Source: Brevundimonas sp. SH203 (lineage in GTDB: Bacteria > Pseudomonadota > Alphaproteobacteria > Caulobacterales > Caulobacteraceae). Taken from it: 64,000 nt of DNA. The DNA lies in the NCBI RefSeq assembly GCF_002157625.1, contig NZ_BDMM01000004.1:286656-350655 (forward strand), written 5' to 3'. Shown piece by piece: positions 43,862 to 54,428 of this stretch (the stretch's first letter is position 1; every line of letters begins with the position of its first letter). The position numbers were made by a program, and so were the translations under genes. The notes under the pieces are model-generated. The model was not told the origin of the DNA. It did no database searches and worked only from the letters and a program-made list of their open reading frames with translations.

Positions 43862-44629
43862 CTATCCGACCCGCGGCGACTTCAACCGGCGCTTGTTGGA
43901 GTGGGTCGCCGGCGCGGCGCCCAGGTTTTCCGGCACCTCGCCCTTGAAGTAATAGCGCTGCCACGCCTCCTTGGCCGCGTCGGGATCGCCGCCGGCCAGA
44001 CGCTGGTTGAAGTCGGTGCGCGCGCGGTTCCAGGCCTCGAACTGACCCTTCATCACCGGGTTGGATTCCAGCGTGCGGATGATCGGCTGGAACTGTTCGA
44101 CCTTCTTGTGTTCGATCAGATTGATGAAGCAGAAGGGCTCGCCCTTCTCGAAGGTGATCCGGCCCGGCCGGGTGAAGATCCAGTTCATCGTGAAGGGGAA
44201 GGGCAGCCAGTCGGTCTCGATCAGGCCGACCAGCGGCTGGATGCCGTCCTTCACATGGTTGGGCGAGCCCGAACACATCATCCCCCAGCCCGGCGGCGTG
44301 CGGAACAGATACTGGGGATGCATGGTCATGACCCCGCGCGAGAAGTGCGAAGTGACGAAATGGTCCAGATCGTGCTGGGGCCGATCCGGCGTGATGACGA
44401 TGTCTTCCTGACGCGGGCCGCCGTTCCACTCGGCCGAAAAGCCGAACGGGCACAGGATTTCCCACCCCGTGGTATTGGCCATGTTCAGCGGCAGGCAGCG
44501 ATAGGGGTGGCGGCTGATGAAGGCGTCCATCCAGTTGCGCGACTGGCGGCCGGGCACCAGATCCGGCGGCCGGGCCGTCATCGGATAGCATTCCAGTTCC
44601 AGCGGGCGCGTCTGCACGGTATCGACCAT
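43862..44629 (-). CDS. DUF6065-family protein
   Basis: A 255-residue soluble protein that I recognise as DUF6065-type from WLPFPFTMNWIFTRPGRITFEKGEPFCFINL. It is rich in aromatics and lacks signal or membrane segments. No catalytic motif is evident. It is divergent from the editing-domain gene at 44667 with only 37 bp between the starts, too little for two normal promoters side by side. Function unknown. Confidence 0.75.
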   Translation of the reverse strand: MVDTVQTRPLELECYPMTARPPDLVPGRQSRNWMDAFISRHPYRCLPLNMANTTGWEILCPFGFSAEWNGGPRQEDIVITPDRPQHDLDHFVTSHFSRGVMTMHPQYLFRTPPGWGMMCSGSPNHVKDGIQPLVGLIETDWLPFPFTMNWIFTRPGRITFEKGEPFCFINLIEHKKVEQFQPIIRTLESNPVMKGQFEAWNRARTDFNQRLAGGDPDAAKEAWQRYYFKGEVPENLGAAPATHSNKRRLKSPRVG

Positions 44630-44666
44630 GACCCTGTCCTAACGCCCCAAATCCAATGGCTCAACC

Positions 44667-45179
44667 ATGACGACCGAACCCGCCTTCGACCGCGAAACCT
44701 TGACTGACTGGCTGAAGGCGAACGGCGTGGCCCACACGACCCACGACCACCGGGCCGTCTTCCGCGTCGAGGAGGGCCTGGACCTCAAGGCCGACCTGCC
44801 CGGCGCCCACACCAAGAACCTGTTCCTCAAGGATCACAAGGGCCGGCTGTGGCTGATCTCGGCGCGTCAGGACACGGTGATCGACCTGAAGCGCGCGACC
44901 GGCGTCATGGGCTCTGGCCGACTGTCGTTCGGCAACGAGACCCTGATGTGGGAGACGCTGGGCGTCCGCCCAGGCTCGGTCACGGCGCTCGGCCTGATCA
45001 ACGACACCGACCGCCGCGTGACCTTCGTGCTGGACCAGCGCCTGTGGGATGCCGACATCGTCAACTTCCATCCCCTGACCAATACGGCGACCACCGCGCT
45101 GGATCAGGCGGCTTTCCGGCGAGTGCTGGAACTGCTGGGGCGGGAGCCGGTGGTGGTGGACTTCGGGGCGTTGGACTGA
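44667..45179 (+). CDS. YbaK/ProX-type aminoacyl-tRNA deacylase
   Basis: A 170-residue free-standing editing domain related to the INS domain of prolyl-tRNA synthetase. The signature residues are seen in [54 protein letters not shown] and [14 protein letters not shown]. Such proteins hydrolyse mischarged Ala-tRNA(Pro) or similar, protecting translation accuracy. It stands alone. Confidence 0.87.
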   Translation: MTTEPAFDRETLTDWLKANGVAHTTHDHRAVFRVEEGLDLKADLPGAHTKNLFLKDHKGRLWLISARQDTVIDLKRATGVMGSGRLSFGNETLMWETLGVRPGSVTALGLINDTDRRVTFVLDQRLWDADIVNFHPLTNTATTALDQAAFRRVLELLGREPVVVDFGALD

Positions 45180-45216
45180 TCGAAAACGCTGTTGGCGCGC
45201 CCCACCTGCATTTGCG

Positions 45217-45576
45217 ATGTCAGCCTTGAGCCGTGAAGCTCATGACGTGGTTCGACCCGTTGCGGACCTTTGGAAGCTGAAAGATCATTGGCGAATGAAA
45301 TTACCGATCACGCCGAGCGTTGCGACACCGCAGTTCCGAACAGCATTGTTGCGGACGCTCAAAAATGACTTCCCCAGCTGCGAGCCTCACATTCAGGCGG
45401 CGACGGGAGAACGTCTGGCATTCCAGCTTTTTGACGCTGACGGAAATGCTCGGAGCCGATTGGTGACCATCAACCGGCATATGGCTGACACGCTGACACG
45501 ATCAGCGTTGTCTCGGATGATCCAGAACGCAGGCACAACTGAGACCGGCTTCCCGAAAGAGCTTGGCGTTAGCTGA
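45217..45576 (+). CDS. Hypothetical protein, probably of foreign origin
   Basis: A 119-codon frame. From Met27 (45295: MKLPITPSVATPQFRTALLRTLKNDF...) it reads like a real soluble protein; the first 26 residues are less sure. No Shine-Dalgarno is seen at either start. The base use is more AT-rich than its neighbours (for example AAATTACCGATC). No family recognised. The 254 bp that follow (45577-45830) contain a nine-base inverted repeat, TTCAGACGG/CCGTCTGAA, at 45707-45739, and nothing else. Confidence 0.45.
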   Translation: MSALSREAHDVVRPVADLWKLKDHWRMKLPITPSVATPQFRTALLRTLKNDFPSCEPHIQAATGERLAFQLFDADGNARSRLVTINRHMADTLTRSALSRMIQNAGTTETGFPKELGVS

Positions 45577-45830
45577 CCAAGGACCGCTAAGCGCCCGTAT
45601 CAGAAGCACCCAACCTCAGCTTGACGATCAGCGCCGCCGCCCCATCTCGTAACCGACGGTCGATGCATCGGACGAGCGGCGGGGGGATTTCGCACTATTC
45701 AGACGATTCAGACGGTGTTTTTCGCAGCGGCCGTCTGAAATCCCGGCGCGACCAAATCGCCGCTTGATGCGGGCGCATCCCGACGCCATCTGAACCGTTG
45801 AACCTGACCGATCTCTGCGCGGACCTCGCC

Positions 45831-46733
45831 ATGACCCTGCTCGACCCGACCCTGACCCCCGACGCCGGCGACCTGATCAAGGAGGGCACGGACGCCTCCT
45901 TCATGACCGACGTGATCGAGGCGTCGAAGCATCAGCCGGTCATCGTCGATTTCTGGGCGACCTGGTGCGGGCCGTGCCGGACGCTGGGGCCGGCGCTGGA
46001 GAAGGCCGTGCGCGCCGCCAAGGGGGCGGTGAAGATGGTCAAGATCGATGTGGACGCCAACCCGGCCTATGCGGGCCAACTGCGCGTGCAGTCGATCCCG
46101 ACCGTCTATGCCTTCGTCAACGGCCAGCCGGTCGACGGTTTCCAGGGCGCCGTTCCCGACAGCCAGATCAAGGCGTTCATCGACAAGCTGACGGGCGGTC
46201 AGGGCGGGTCGACCGAAACCGCGCAACTGCTGGAACTGGGCGAGGAATCGCTGGGCCTGAACGATTTCGGCGGCGCGGCCCAGGCCTTCGCCCACGTCCT
46301 GTCGATCGAGCCCGAGAACGAAAAGGCCATCGCCGGCATGGCGCGGGTCTATCTGGCGGGCGGCGACCCCGAACAGGCGGCCCAGACCATCGCCATGGCC
46401 CCGCAGGACTCCAAGGAGCCTGCGGTCCAGAGCGTGCGCGCCCAGTTGGCCCTGGCGTCCAAAGCGCCCTCCGGCGCGACCGCCGAGCTTGAAGCCAGGG
46501 TCGCGGCCGATCCCGACGACCATCAGGCCCGTTTCGACCTGGCCGAGGCGCAAAGCGCGGCCGGCGACTTCAAGGGCGCGGTCGACAATCTGCTGGCCAT
46601 CGTCAAGGCCGACCGCGAATGGAACGAGCAGGCGGCGCGCAAACAGCTGCTGGTCATCTTCGAGGCGGCCGGCCTGACCTCCGACGTGTCCAAGGACGGC
46701 CGGCGTCGCCTGTCGTCCATCCTGTTTTCGTAA
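45831..46733 (+). CDS. CnoX-like thioredoxin-TPR protein (YbbN family)
   Basis: A 300-residue protein: a thioredoxin domain (about 20-130) with the active site WATWCGPC and cis-Pro in SIPTVYAF, followed by TPR-like repeats (about 135-300). This is the build of CnoX/YbbN, which protects substrates from oxidation and hands them to GroEL. The redox site is intact, unlike in E. coli CnoX. ATG 45831 is used; the frame opens at a TTG 33 bases earlier. It is followed 16 bases later by the LON-domain gene, so the two form an operon of protein quality control. Confidence 0.87.
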   Translation: MTLLDPTLTPDAGDLIKEGTDASFMTDVIEASKHQPVIVDFWATWCGPCRTLGPALEKAVRAAKGAVKMVKIDVDANPAYAGQLRVQSIPTVYAFVNGQPVDGFQGAVPDSQIKAFIDKLTGGQGGSTETAQLLELGEESLGLNDFGGAAQAFAHVLSIEPENEKAIAGMARVYLAGGDPEQAAQTIAMAPQDSKEPAVQSVRAQLALASKAPSGATAELEARVAADPDDHQARFDLAEAQSAAGDFKGAVDNLLAIVKADREWNEQAARKQLLVIFEAAGLTSDVSKDGRRRLSSILFS

Positions 46734-46749
46734 ACGAATCGGGGACTTC

Positions 46750-47406
46750 ATGCCGCAGGGCTATGTCAGGGCGCTCGATCTGCCGCAGGTGATCCCGGTC
46801 TTCCCACTGGGCGGGACCATTCTGCTGCCGCGCGGACAACTGCCGCTGAACATCTTCGAGCCGCGCTATCTGAACATGGTGGACGACGCCATGGCGGGCG
46901 ACCGGATCATCGGCCTGGTCCAGCCCAATGGCGGCACTGCGGCCCTGCCCAGCCTGTCGCCGGTCGGCTGCGCCGGACGGATCACCAGCTTCGCCGAGAC
47001 ATCCGACGGGCGGTATCTGATCACCCTGACCGGGGTGTCGCGGTTCCGCATCGCCGCCGAACTGCCGTCCAAGGCGCCGTATCGCCAGGTGCGCGCGGCG
47101 TTCGACGCCTATGAGGCCGATCTGACGGCGCCGCCCGAGGAACCGGACTTCGACCGCCACGCCTTCCTGGACGCCCTGCGCGCCTATATGGCCCACCGGC
47201 TGCTGGACATCGACTGGGAGACGGCCGAGACCGCGCCGATGGAGGCCTTGGTCAACAGCCTGTCGATGGCCCTGCCGTTCGAACCGGCCGAGAAACAGGC
47301 GCTGCTGGAGGCCGTGGCCCTGATGCCCCGCGCCGAGGCCCTGACCGCGCTTCTCCGCATCGACGCCGCCGACGGCGGTGACGACGCCGCGCCGTCCATG
47401 CAGTAG
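46750..47406 (+). CDS. LON N-terminal (substrate-binding) domain protein
   Basis: A 218-residue protein consisting of the LON N-domain alone (VIPVFPLGGTILLPRGQLPLNIFEPRYLNMVDDAM at residues 13-48, and TLTGVSRFRI later). No ATPase or protease part is present, as usual for this stand-alone family. It probably acts as an adaptor in protein turnover. It is the second gene of the CnoX-like operon. Confidence 0.88.
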   Translation: MPQGYVRALDLPQVIPVFPLGGTILLPRGQLPLNIFEPRYLNMVDDAMAGDRIIGLVQPNGGTAALPSLSPVGCAGRITSFAETSDGRYLITLTGVSRFRIAAELPSKAPYRQVRAAFDAYEADLTAPPEEPDFDRHAFLDALRAYMAHRLLDIDWETAETAPMEALVNSLSMALPFEPAEKQALLEAVALMPRAEALTALLRIDAADGGDDAAPSMQ

Positions 47407-47469
47407 CGCGATGCAGCAACGCCCCCTACAACGGCCTCATGTAGCGCAAAGCGCGATAGGCCCAAAATA

Positions 47470-47664
47470 ATGAGCGACGCCTTCAACACCCCCGTCTCGG
47501 TCGATCCCCGCCTGCTGGAGGTGCTGGTCTGCCCCGTCACGCGCGGCAAGCTGACCTACGACCGCGACGCCAACGAACTGATCTCGGCGGGCGCCAAACT
47601 GGCCTATCCGATCCGCGAGGGCGTGCCGATCATGCTGGCGGAAGAAGCGCGTCAGCTGAACTAG
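47470..47664 (+). CDS. Trm112-like protein (UPF0434)
   Basis: A 64-residue protein of the UPF0434/Trm112 type ([18 protein letters not shown] ... [17 protein letters not shown]). Only one Cys remains in the first zinc motif position, so metal binding is doubtful. Eukaryotic Trm112 activates methyltransferases; the bacterial role is unclear. A BIME-like repeat follows and separates it from gshB. Confidence 0.9.
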   Translation: MSDAFNTPVSVDPRLLEVLVCPVTRGKLTYDRDANELISAGAKLAYPIREGVPIMLAEEARQLN

Positions 47665-47674
47665 ATTTCTCACT

Positions 47675-47801
47675 CCGCTCATCCCCGCGAAGGCGGGGAC
47701 CCAGGGCTTTGGGCGAGCAGCGCATCCGCTCCCGGTTCCCTCTCGATCCAACGCACTGCCGAGCGACAGAACTGGGTCCCCGCCTTCGCGGGGATGAGCG
47801 G
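47675..47801. repeat. BIME-like palindromic element, copy 1
   Basis: A 127-bp unit whose two 30-bp ends (47675-47704 and 47772-47801) are perfect inverted copies of each other. Each end can itself fold: CCCCGC-GAAG-GCGGGG. The same element, with changes, recurs at 57852-57979 in the same orientation. It fills the gap between the Trm112-like gene and gshB and may also end transcription. Confidence 0.85.
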
Positions 47802-47869
47802 GTGGAGTTGCAGCAGAGCTTCACCGTCCCCATTCCATTCGTGCCCGCCAACGCAAGAAAGCCTCGCCG

Positions 47870-48823
47870 ATGCTTAGAGTCGCCATCCAGATGGACCCGA
47901 TCGAGGCCGTCGACATCGCCTCGGACACCAGCTTCCTGATGGCCGAGACGGCCCAGGCGCGCGGGCACAGACAGTGGGTCTATGACTTCCGCACACTGGC
48001 GCTGGAAGACGGCCGCCTATACTGCCGCGCCCGCCCGATCACCGTGCGGCGCGAGGCCGGAAACCACGTCGATTTCGGCGACTGGGCGACGCTGGACCTG
48101 GCCCAGGACATCGACGTCATCCTGATGCGTCAGGACCCGCCGTTCGACATGGCCTATGTCACCGCCACCTATCTGCTGGAGACGGTCCACCCCCGGACGC
48201 TGGTGGTCAACGATCCGTCCGAGGTGCGTTCGGCGCCTGAAAAGCTGCTGGTCACGGCCTTCCCCGGCCTTCAGCCGCCGACCCTGATTTCGGCCGACCC
48301 GGTCGCCCTGACCGCCTTCCACAAGAAGCATGGCGAGGTGGTGCTGAAGCCGCTGCACGGCAACGGCGGCTCGGGGGTGGTCAAGCTGCGCGCCGACGAC
48401 CCGAACCTGGACGCCCTGATCGAGATTCACGCCGCCGGCAGCCGCGATCCGCTGGTGATCCAGAAATTCATTCCCGCCGTGACCAAGGGCGACAAACGCA
48501 TCCTGCTGATCGACGGCGAGCCGGTGGGCGCCATCAACCGCGTACCTGCGGCGGGGGCGGTGCGCTCCAACCTGCACGTCGGCGGCAAGGCCATGCCGGT
48601 CGAGCTGACGCCGCGCGACCTGGAAATCTGCAAGGCCATCGGCCCGACGCTCAGGGAACGCGGCCTGATCTTCGTCGGCATCGACGTGATCGGCGACTAT
48701 CTGACCGAGATCAACGTCACCTCTCCCACCGGCGCCCAGCAGTTGAAGGCCTTCACCGGCGTCGACGCCACGGCCTTGATGTGGGACGTGATCGAAAGGA
48801 AGCGCGCCGCACAGGTTGCGTGA
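47870..48823 (+). CDS. gshB: Glutathione synthetase
   Basis: Adds glycine to gamma-glutamylcysteine with ATP, the last step of glutathione synthesis. The 317-residue protein is of ATP-grasp type: N-terminal domain ([28 protein letters not shown]), ATP-binding [15 protein letters not shown], and metal-ligand stretch [12 protein letters not shown]...[14 protein letters not shown] (from the sequence: [22 protein letters not shown]). It is complete. A gamma-glutamyltransferase is also encoded in this window (18129-19880), so synthesis and breakdown of glutathione are both represented. Confidence 0.95.
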   Translation: MLRVAIQMDPIEAVDIASDTSFLMAETAQARGHRQWVYDFRTLALEDGRLYCRARPITVRREAGNHVDFGDWATLDLAQDIDVILMRQDPPFDMAYVTATYLLETVHPRTLVVNDPSEVRSAPEKLLVTAFPGLQPPTLISADPVALTAFHKKHGEVVLKPLHGNGGSGVVKLRADDPNLDALIEIHAAGSRDPLVIQKFIPAVTKGDKRILLIDGEPVGAINRVPAAGAVRSNLHVGGKAMPVELTPRDLEICKAIGPTLRERGLIFVGIDVIGDYLTEINVTSPTGAQQLKAFTGVDATALMWDVIERKRAAQVA

Positions 48824-48884
48824 CCGCCACTTGAATTAGATTTCAGTTCATGGTTCGTTCTGCCGCTGGAGCGGGAGAACGAAC

Positions 48885-50504
48885 ATGGTCGCGCGCGTCG
48901 TCACGGTCGCCTTCGACGGGGTGGAGGCCCGGCGCGTGGACGTCGAGGTCCAGTTGATCGGCAATGACGGGCCGACCATCTTCAACATCGTGGGCCTGCC
49001 CGACAAGGCGGTGGCCGAGAGCAAGGAGCGGGTGCGCGGCGCCTTCGCCGGCATCGGCTTGGCCCTGCCGGCCAAGCGGATCATCGCCAATCTGGCGCCG
49101 GCCGACCTGCCCAAGGAGGGCAGCCATTTTGACCTGCCCATCGCGCTCGCCCTGATGGCGGCCATGGGCGTGATCGCGCCCGACGCCCTGGACGGCTGGG
49201 CGGCCATCGGCGAACTGGGTCTGGACGGCCAGATCGCTCGGGTGGGCGGCGCCCTGCCCGCCGCCGTGGCCGCCGACGCCATGGGTCTGGGCCTGATCTG
49301 TCCCGAGGCGACGGGCCCCGAAGCGGCCTGGGCCGGCGGCGCGCGCATCCTGGCGCCGCGCTCCCTGATCGGGGTGGTCAATCATTTCAAGGGAACCCAG
49401 GTGTTGCGCCCGCCCGAGCCCGGTCCCCTGGCGGCCGGACGGGCCGTGCCCGACCTGCGCGAGGTCAAGGGTCAGGAAAGCGCCAAGCGTGCGCTGGAGA
49501 TCGCGGCGGCGGGCGGCCACAACCTGCTGTTCGTCGGGCCTCCGGGATCGGGCAAGTCGATGATGGCCCAGCGCCTGCCGGGCCTGTTGCCGCCCCTGAC
49601 CTCGCAGGAGTTGCTGGAGACCTCCATGATCTGGTCGGTCGCCGGCCTGATCGAGCGCGGCGCCCTGACCCGCGACCGGCCGTTCCGCAGCCCGCACCAT
49701 TCCGCCTCCATGGCCGCCCTGACCGGCGGCGGTCTGCGCGCCAAGCCGGGTGAGGCGTCGTTGGCGCACAACGGCGTGCTGTTCCTCGACGAACTGCCCG
49801 AATATTCGGCCCAGGCCCTGGATTCGCTGCGTCAGCCGCTGGAGACGGGCGAGATCGTGGTGGCGCGCGCCAACGCCCATATCCGCTATCCGGCGCGGTT
49901 CCAGCTGGTGGCGGCGATGAACCCCTGCCGCTGCGGCCTGGGCGGCGCGGGGCGCGGGGCCTGCGGCAAGGCTCCGCGTTGCCAGCGAGACTATCAGAAC
50001 CGCATCTCCGGCCCCATGTTCGACCGGATCGACCTGACGGTCGAAACCCCGCCCGTCACCGCCGCCGACATGGCCCTGCCGCCGCCGGCCGAGGGCACGG
50101 CCGAGGCCAAGGCCCGCGTCGCCGCCGCCCGCGCCATGCAGGAGGACCGCGCCCGCGCCGCCGGTCTCGATCCGTCCCAGGGTCTGAACGCCCGTGCCTC
50201 CGGCGACACCCTGGATCGCTTCGCCACCCCGGACGAGGCGGGTCGGATGCTGCTGATGCGGGCGGGCGAGGCCGGGGGGCTGACGGCGCGCGGCTGGACC
50301 CGCACCCTGCGGCTGGCGCGCACCATCGCCGATCTGGAGGGGGCGACCGGCGTGCTGCGTCGTCACATCGCCGAGGCCCTGATCTATCGCCGCGCCACCA
50401 TCGGCGCCGAGGCCGATTTCGACCGCCGCTCGGCCCACCGCAACGACACGCCGTTCGGCCTGCGGGAAGACGGGATCGAACAGGCGGCCTTCATTCACGA
50501 CTGA
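48885..50504 (+). CDS. comM: YifB/ComM-family magnesium chelatase-like AAA+ protein
   Basis: A 539-residue ComM-type protein. The N-terminal third has the Lon-protease-like ChlI fold (GLPDKAVAESKERVRGAF, DLPIALALMAAMG). The AAA+ core follows with Walker A VGPPGSGKS, Walker B GVLFLDELPEY and sensor NPCRCG, and a C-terminal Mg-chelatase subunit C-terminal domain (LRLARTIADLEG). In naturally competent bacteria ComM is a helicase that widens branch migration during integration of DNA; elsewhere its role is less sure. GGGAG precedes the ATG. Confidence 0.92.
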   Translation: MVARVVTVAFDGVEARRVDVEVQLIGNDGPTIFNIVGLPDKAVAESKERVRGAFAGIGLALPAKRIIANLAPADLPKEGSHFDLPIALALMAAMGVIAPDALDGWAAIGELGLDGQIARVGGALPAAVAADAMGLGLICPEATGPEAAWAGGARILAPRSLIGVVNHFKGTQVLRPPEPGPLAAGRAVPDLREVKGQESAKRALEIAAAGGHNLLFVGPPGSGKSMMAQRLPGLLPPLTSQELLETSMIWSVAGLIERGALTRDRPFRSPHHSASMAALTGGGLRAKPGEASLAHNGVLFLDELPEYSAQALDSLRQPLETGEIVVARANAHIRYPARFQLVAAMNPCRCGLGGAGRGACGKAPRCQRDYQNRISGPMFDRIDLTVETPPVTAADMALPPPAEGTAEAKARVAAARAMQEDRARAAGLDPSQGLNARASGDTLDRFATPDEAGRMLLMRAGEAGGLTARGWTRTLRLARTIADLEGATGVLRRHIAEALIYRRATIGAEADFDRRSAHRNDTPFGLREDGIEQAAFIHD

Positions 50505-50581
50505 CCGGATGGCGCCCAACGCAGAGGAATATCGCCGGAACGGGACGGCTCCTTAACCCTCAGCCGCTAATCTGGTCGGCG

Positions 50582-52117
50582 ATGGAGACTGCGATGGCGC
50601 GACGCCCGGCGACCGACGAGACCACGACCCCGAATGCGCCGGCCCAGCAGTTCCTGCGGCTGATGAGCCATGAGATGCGCACGCCGCTGAACGGGGTGCT
50701 GGGGATGATCGGCCTGCTGGAGCGGACGACACTGGACGGCGCCCAGCGCGCCTATGCCGAGAACGCCCGCCAGTCAGCCGAACATCTGCTGGGTCTGGTC
50801 AACGATCTTCTGGACTACGCCCGGCTGGACGCGGGCGTGCTGGAGTTCGATCCGGCGCCCGTCGATCTTGAGGGACTGGTGCGCGGCGTGGCCGAACTGC
50901 TCAGTCCGCGCGCGCACGAAAAGGGGCTGGAGATCGTCTGGTCCGTCGCCGCCGATGCGCCCGACATCCGAGCCGACGAGGGGCGGCTGCGACAGGTGCT
51001 GTTCAACCTGGCGGGCAATGCGGTCAAGTTCACCGAGGCCGGCGGCGTCCGCATCACGGTCGAACGGGTCGGCGGCGACGCGGCGCGGCCCCGCCTGGCC
51101 TTTCTGGTGGACGACACCGGCCCCGGCGTGCCGCCGGCCGCGCGCGCGCGCATCTTCGAAGAGTTCGGCCATGCCGACGCCTCAGACGCCGTGCGTCAGG
51201 ACGGAGCCGGACTGGGTCTGGCGGTGGTGCGAAAACTGGCCTTGGCCATGGGCGGCGCGGTCGCGGTGGAGGATCGGCCGGACGCCGCGTCCGGCGGGGC
51301 GCGCTTCCGCTTCGAAGCCGCCTTCGACGCCGTGGGCGCCGCCCGCAGCCTTCCCTTGCAGGACCGCATCGTCGCCGTCCGCTCGCCCGATCCCTTCGTT
51401 TGCTCGGCGGCCCGCGCCCAGATCGAGGCGTCCGGCGGCGCGGTCCGCGACGACGCGCCGGTGATCCTGTTCGACCACGCCCTGGCCCCGCCCGGCGAAA
51501 CCGCAGCCGTGCCCATGCCGGCGCCAGAGGGCGGCCGCGCCATCGTCATGCTGAAACCCGGCGAGCGCGATCTGATCGCCGCCTATCGCGCGGCCGGGGC
51601 TCACGCCTATCTGATCAAGCCCCTGCGCCGAACCTCGCTGGTCGAACAGGTGTTGGCGGCCGCCGGCGATGTCGCACCGCCCCCGGACGGATCGAAGCCG
51701 GTCGAGGACGACCGCGTCGCCCCCGCCCGGTTCGCCGGCGTCCGCGTCCTGCTGGCCGAGGACAATCCGGTCGGCGCCCTTCTGGCCCGCACACTGCTGC
51801 GTCGCGAAGGCTGCGTGGTCGAGACCGCCGCGACAGGGGACGAAGCCGTCGCCGCCGTCGATCGCGCCCGCTACGACCTGGTGTTCATGGATATGCGGAT
51901 GCCGGGCATGGACGGCCCCGCCGCCGCCCGCGCCATCCGCGCGACGGGGGATCGGACGCCCATCCTGGCCCTGACCGCCAACGCCTTCGCCGAGGATCGC
52001 CGTCTGTGTCTGGAAGCCGGCATGGACGACCATATCGTCAAGCCGCTGGACGCCGAGGCCCTGCGCGCCGCCCTGGCCCGCTGGACGAAGCGCGACATCC
52101 GCGCCAAGGTCGGCTGA
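50582..52117 (+). CDS. Hybrid sensor kinase with two receiver domains
   Basis: A 511-residue soluble hybrid kinase with no membrane segment. H-box [10 protein letters not shown] (His30), N-box [20 protein letters not shown] and GAGLGLAVV are intact. A degenerate receiver-like region follows (about 265-365, ILFDHALA as the possible Asp site), then a full receiver with phospho-acceptor Asp437 ([14 protein letters not shown]) and Lys in IVKPLD. The start at 50582 is the first ATG after the ComM stop; the longer open frame from 49979 lies inside comM. No partner regulator is adjacent. Confidence 0.85.
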   Translation: METAMARRPATDETTTPNAPAQQFLRLMSHEMRTPLNGVLGMIGLLERTTLDGAQRAYAENARQSAEHLLGLVNDLLDYARLDAGVLEFDPAPVDLEGLVRGVAELLSPRAHEKGLEIVWSVAADAPDIRADEGRLRQVLFNLAGNAVKFTEAGGVRITVERVGGDAARPRLAFLVDDTGPGVPPAARARIFEEFGHADASDAVRQDGAGLGLAVVRKLALAMGGAVAVEDRPDAASGGARFRFEAAFDAVGAARSLPLQDRIVAVRSPDPFVCSAARAQIEASGGAVRDDAPVILFDHALAPPGETAAVPMPAPEGGRAIVMLKPGERDLIAAYRAAGAHAYLIKPLRRTSLVEQVLAAAGDVAPPPDGSKPVEDDRVAPARFAGVRVLLAEDNPVGALLARTLLRREGCVVETAATGDEAVAAVDRARYDLVFMDMRMPGMDGPAAARAIRATGDRTPILALTANAFAEDRRLCLEAGMDDHIVKPLDAEALRAALARWTKRDIRAKVG

Positions 52118-52154
52118 ATCAGGCGCCGCGTCCCGGCCGCCGCCGGAGCCGCCC

Positions 52155-53921
52155 ATGACCGACCAGACCACCCGCGCCGTGAACGGCAAGCCCGCCGGAC
52201 GTTTCGGCGGCCTGGCCGTCTATGGCGAACGTCGCGTCTTCATCATGCTGCTGCTGGGCTTTTCGGCGGGCCTGCCCAACCTGCTGATCTTCGACACCCT
52301 GTCGGCCTGGCTGCGCGAGAGCGGACAGACGCTGGAGGTGATCGGCTTCTTCGCCCTGGCCACCCTGTCCTATTCGCTGAAGTTCGTCTGGGCGCCGCTG
52401 ATCGACAGAACGTCCGTGCCCGGACTGACGCGACTGCTGGGCCATCGGCGGGCCTGGATGCTGGTGACGCAGGCGGTGATCGTGTTCGGCCTATGGTCGA
52501 TCTCGACGCTGAACCCCGCCAACGCCCTGATCGCGGTGGCCGGCTTCGCCGCTCTGGTCGGCTTCTTCGGGGCGACGCAGGACATCGTCATCGACGCCTG
52601 GCGGATCGAGGCCGCCGACGACAGCCGGCACGGGGCGATGGCCGCCGCCTATCAGATGGGATACCGCGTCGCCATGATCGTGGCGGGGGCCGTGCCGCTG
52701 GTGCTGGCCGATCTCTATAATTGGAACCTGTCCTACGCCGTCATGGCCGCCCTGATGGGCTTCGGCATCGCCGGCGTCCTGTTCGCGCCCCGCGAAAAGG
52801 CCCATTCCATCCGCGCCATCCCCGTCGGCGACGTGCCGTCCCGTCCGGGTTTCGAGGTGGTCGAATGGGTCGTGCGCCTGGCGGTCATCGGCGTGGCGGC
52901 GATGGTCCTGGGGGCGGGCCTGACCGGCCAGTCGGCCCCGCTGAACGCCCTGTTCGGCCTTTTCGGTCTGGGCGCCGAGGGCAAGGCGGCCGTGGCGGCG
53001 GCCCTGTCGGCCAAGCCTCAGGGCGTCTATCTGCAGTTCGGTCTGGTCATGCTGGGGCTGGCGGTCCTGGTCGTCGCCTGCTGGCCGGTACCCGGCGTCA
53101 GGACGAGGCCAGGGGCCTATCTGGCCGGGTCTTTCGGCGAGCCGCTCGTGGATTTCTACAGGCGGTTTTCCGGCGTCGCGACGTTGATCCTGGCGCTGAT
53201 CTGCGTCTATCGCCTGTCCGACTTCGTCCTGAACATCATGCCGCCCTTCTACATTGACCTAGGCTTCTCCAAGACCGAACTGGCCGAGGTGCGCAAGGTC
53301 TTCGGCGTGGTCATGACGACCCTGGGCGTTTTCCTCGGCGGCTGGTCGGTCGCCAAGCTGGGGCTGATCCGCACCATGGTCATCGGGGCCTTCATGAGCC
53401 CGGTGTCCAACCTGATCTTTGCGTGGCTGGCCACGCAGGGACACAGTCTGCCAGCGCTGACGGTGGCCATCGGCGTCGACAACGTGTCCGGCGGCTACGC
53501 GGGCACGGCTTTGATCGCCTATATGTCCAGCCTGACGTCGATCGGTTTCACCGCGACGCAATATGCGCTGTTCACCTCGCTGTACGCCCTGCCCGGCAAG
53601 CTGATCGCCTCCCAGTCGGGAAGGATCGTGGAGGCGTCGGCGCGCGCGGCCGAAGGCGACGGACCCTTCGCCGCGCTCAGAGGTCTGTTCGCCAATATGC
53701 CCCAAGGAGTGTTGGCCACGGGCGCCGCCACGAGCGGCGTCAGCCCGGCCGCGCTCGGCGCCGGCTATATCGCCTTCTTCCTCTATTCCTTCGTCATCGG
53801 CCTGTTCGGAATCGCCCTGGCCTTCGTGGTCGCCGGCAAACAGACGGCGCTGGAGGCGCGGCGCAGGACCGAGGCCGAAACCGATCCTGCGGTCGCGGCG
53901 ACGGAGGGTCAGCCCTCCTGA
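52155..53921 (+). CDS. ampG: AmpG-like MFS permease
   Basis: A 588-residue major-facilitator protein resembling the muropeptide permease AmpG, which imports anhydromuropeptides for cell-wall recycling and can influence beta-lactamase induction. The AmpG-type opening [27 protein letters not shown], then [29 protein letters not shown] and [15 protein letters not shown] are all present. About fourteen hydrophobic segments can be placed; a loop at about 220-290 is longer than usual. It follows the hybrid kinase at 37 bp. Confidence 0.88.
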   Translation: MTDQTTRAVNGKPAGRFGGLAVYGERRVFIMLLLGFSAGLPNLLIFDTLSAWLRESGQTLEVIGFFALATLSYSLKFVWAPLIDRTSVPGLTRLLGHRRAWMLVTQAVIVFGLWSISTLNPANALIAVAGFAALVGFFGATQDIVIDAWRIEAADDSRHGAMAAAYQMGYRVAMIVAGAVPLVLADLYNWNLSYAVMAALMGFGIAGVLFAPREKAHSIRAIPVGDVPSRPGFEVVEWVVRLAVIGVAAMVLGAGLTGQSAPLNALFGLFGLGAEGKAAVAAALSAKPQGVYLQFGLVMLGLAVLVVACWPVPGVRTRPGAYLAGSFGEPLVDFYRRFSGVATLILALICVYRLSDFVLNIMPPFYIDLGFSKTELAEVRKVFGVVMTTLGVFLGGWSVAKLGLIRTMVIGAFMSPVSNLIFAWLATQGHSLPALTVAIGVDNVSGGYAGTALIAYMSSLTSIGFTATQYALFTSLYALPGKLIASQSGRIVEASARAAEGDGPFAALRGLFANMPQGVLATGAATSGVSPAALGAGYIAFFLYSFVIGLFGIALAFVVAGKQTALEARRRTEAETDPAVAATEGQPS

Positions 53922-53925
53922 CGCC

Positions 53926-54318
53926 TCAGCGCTTCAAAAAGCCGCCGATCATGTCGCCGAGGCCGCCCGGCAGCTTGGCCAGCAGGTCGTCGGCGCCGTC
54001 GATCTGACCGCCGGGGGTCAGGCGGTCGATGGCCTCGGGCAACAGGCCCGCCAGGGTTTCGCCGGCCTGCTGGGGCGAGACGCCCATCTTGGCGGCGATG
54101 TCGGCGAGCGGGCCGTGGCCGATGACGGCGGTGATCTGCTCGGCGCTGATGCTGGCGTTCGCGCCCGAGCCGACCCAGGAGCCGATGACGTCGCCCAGAC
54201 CCGCCTGACCGAACTTCTCCGCCAGGCCGCCCACGCCGCCCTGACCCTTCAACAGGTCGCCCAGACCGCCGGCGGCGTCCTGGCCCAAGCCGTTCACCAC
54301 ATTGTCGAGAAAGCCCAT
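53926..54318 (-). CDS. YidB-family protein (DUF937)
   Basis: A 130-residue Gly-rich protein with the YidB/DUF937 sequence: helical repeats including GGLAEKFGQAGLGDVIGSWVGSGANASISAEQI, DIAAKMGVSPQQAGETLAGLLPEAIDRLTPGGQ. It has no signal peptide. Function unknown; family members are widespread in proteobacteria. It converges with ampG, four bases apart. Confidence 0.88.
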   Translation of the reverse strand: MGFLDNVVNGLGQDAAGGLGDLLKGQGGVGGLAEKFGQAGLGDVIGSWVGSGANASISAEQITAVIGHGPLADIAAKMGVSPQQAGETLAGLLPEAIDRLTPGGQIDGADDLLAKLPGGLGDMIGGFLKR

Positions 54319-54375
54319 GATCCGGTCTCCTGATTCAAGGCCGCCAACCTAACACCGTCTCGCGACAGATACGAG

Positions 54376-54406
54376 AAGGGCCCGCCGGACAGCCGGCGGG
54401 CCCTTC
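54376..54406 (-). terminator. Hairpin downstream of the entericidin gene
   Basis: AAGGGCCCGCCGG and CCGGCGGGCCCTT form a 13-bp stem around a five-base loop. It lies between the entericidin stop (54429) and the YidB start (54318), both minus strand. The following T run is weak (TTCTCG), so termination may be partial. Confidence 0.65.
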
Positions 54407-54428
54407 GTCAGGATCGAAAGGACGACCC

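Noticed and set aside
45730..45739. GCCGTCTGAA, identical to the ten-base Neisseria DNA uptake sequence, in a small inverted repeat
   Set aside because: Seen once in this window and in an unrelated lineage; chance is the better explanation.
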